Positions 6,221 through 6,400 of a stretch of 6,400 nt of DNA are shown here, piece after piece; within the stretch, counting starts at the first letter, position 1; every line of letters begins with the position of its first letter. Origin of the DNA: Methyloceanibacter sp. GTDB taxonomy: Bacteria; Pseudomonadota; Alphaproteobacteria; Rhizobiales; Methyloligellaceae. The translations under genes and the position numbers were made by a program. Location of the stretch: NCBI GenBank assembly GCA_022865725.1, contig JALHTP010000342.1, positions 1 to 6,400 of the forward strand, written 5' to 3'. The notes beneath the pieces were generated by a model, which saw only the letters and a list, made by a program, of their open reading frames with translations, did no database searches and was not told the origin of the DNA.

Positions 6221-6400
6221 TCAATGCGGATGAAGTTCTCGGTACACACAGCTCTCGGCAATGTCACGGTAACTCAGATAGAGCACGATCGGGGCTTACG
6301 AGCAAACAACAGGGCGGAGAACTCGCATCAGCCGATACGACGCCGAGAACGAAAACTGCAGCGGTTCAAATCACCCGGCTCAGCCCAACGTTTCCTCGCC
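6221..6400 (+). mobile_element. IS6-family transposase, 5'-truncated, continues beyond window
   Basis: The frame is open from 6221 (after TAA 6218-6220) to the window edge. Clear transposase similarity starts near 6251 and is strong from 6281: IEHDRGLRANNRAENSHQP followed by RRRERKLQRFKSPGSAQRF. This is the C-terminal third of IS6-family DDE transposases. The Glu of NNRAENSH (codon 6317-6319) corresponds to the final catalytic residue of the D-D-E triad. A full-length enzyme has roughly 150 further residues before this Glu, including both catalytic Asp residues. Only about 30 codons are open here and the DUF1254 relic lies directly upstream, so the element is 5'-truncated and cannot be active by itself. 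The 3' end and its terminal inverted repeat are outside the window. No left-end inverted repeat is visible. Confidence 0.82.

Noticed and set aside
6221..6294. Minus-strand peptide with 'LSYRDIAES', at first reminiscent of the N-terminal part of IS6-type transposases
   Set aside because: Only about 24 codons between stops, and it is antisense to the far stronger plus-strand transposase match in the same place.

Overview
The window looks like chromosomal DNA of a GC-rich Proteobacterium. The porin type, the long-form glutaminase and the transposase type would fit an alphaproteobacterium (Rhizobiales-like), but this is a judgement from protein flavour and the genus cannot be fixed from sequence alone. 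The truncated porin at the left edge makes it clearly Gram-negative.

Layout. Positions 1-312 (+) hold the C-terminal 103 residues of an outer-membrane beta-barrel porin (DcaP-like), which ends in an aromatic residue. After a 100-bp convergent gap come four genes on the minus strand. Read in transcription order (right to left) they are a serine-dependent glutaminase (6073-5060), a 14-TM DHA2-type MFS transporter (4969-3314), an AbgT-family transporter (3290-1722) and a PepT-like M20 zinc peptidase (1612-413). Gaps are 90, 23 and 109 bp and nothing else lies between them, so they probably form one operon led by the glutaminase, which has the strongest Shine-Dalgarno.

The right end (6093-6400, + strand) holds gene debris. 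First is the last ~37 codons of a DUF1254/DUF1214-type protein carrying an in-frame TAG. A 5'-truncated IS6-family transposase follows, retains the third catalytic residue (Glu) and runs off the window. The glutaminase promoter must lie in or beyond this debris. A porin and a DUF1254 tail on the same strand on either side of an opposite-strand four-gene block suggest that the block was inserted, or brought in by rearrangement, next to a mobile element.

How the genes may work together. Glutaminase releases glutamate and ammonia from an amide. AbgT proteins move p-aminobenzoyl-glutamate or related sulfonamide-type compounds. M20 peptidases cut terminal peptide or amide bonds. The MFS protein probably exports something. 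The common theme is handling of glutamyl or glutamine compounds, but the true substrate is unknown. The glutaminase differs from E. coli GlsA1/YbaS at one glutamine-contact residue (Glu161 becomes Ala176), so its specificity deserves a test. I saw no CRISPR array, tRNA, rRNA or obviously novel defence system.
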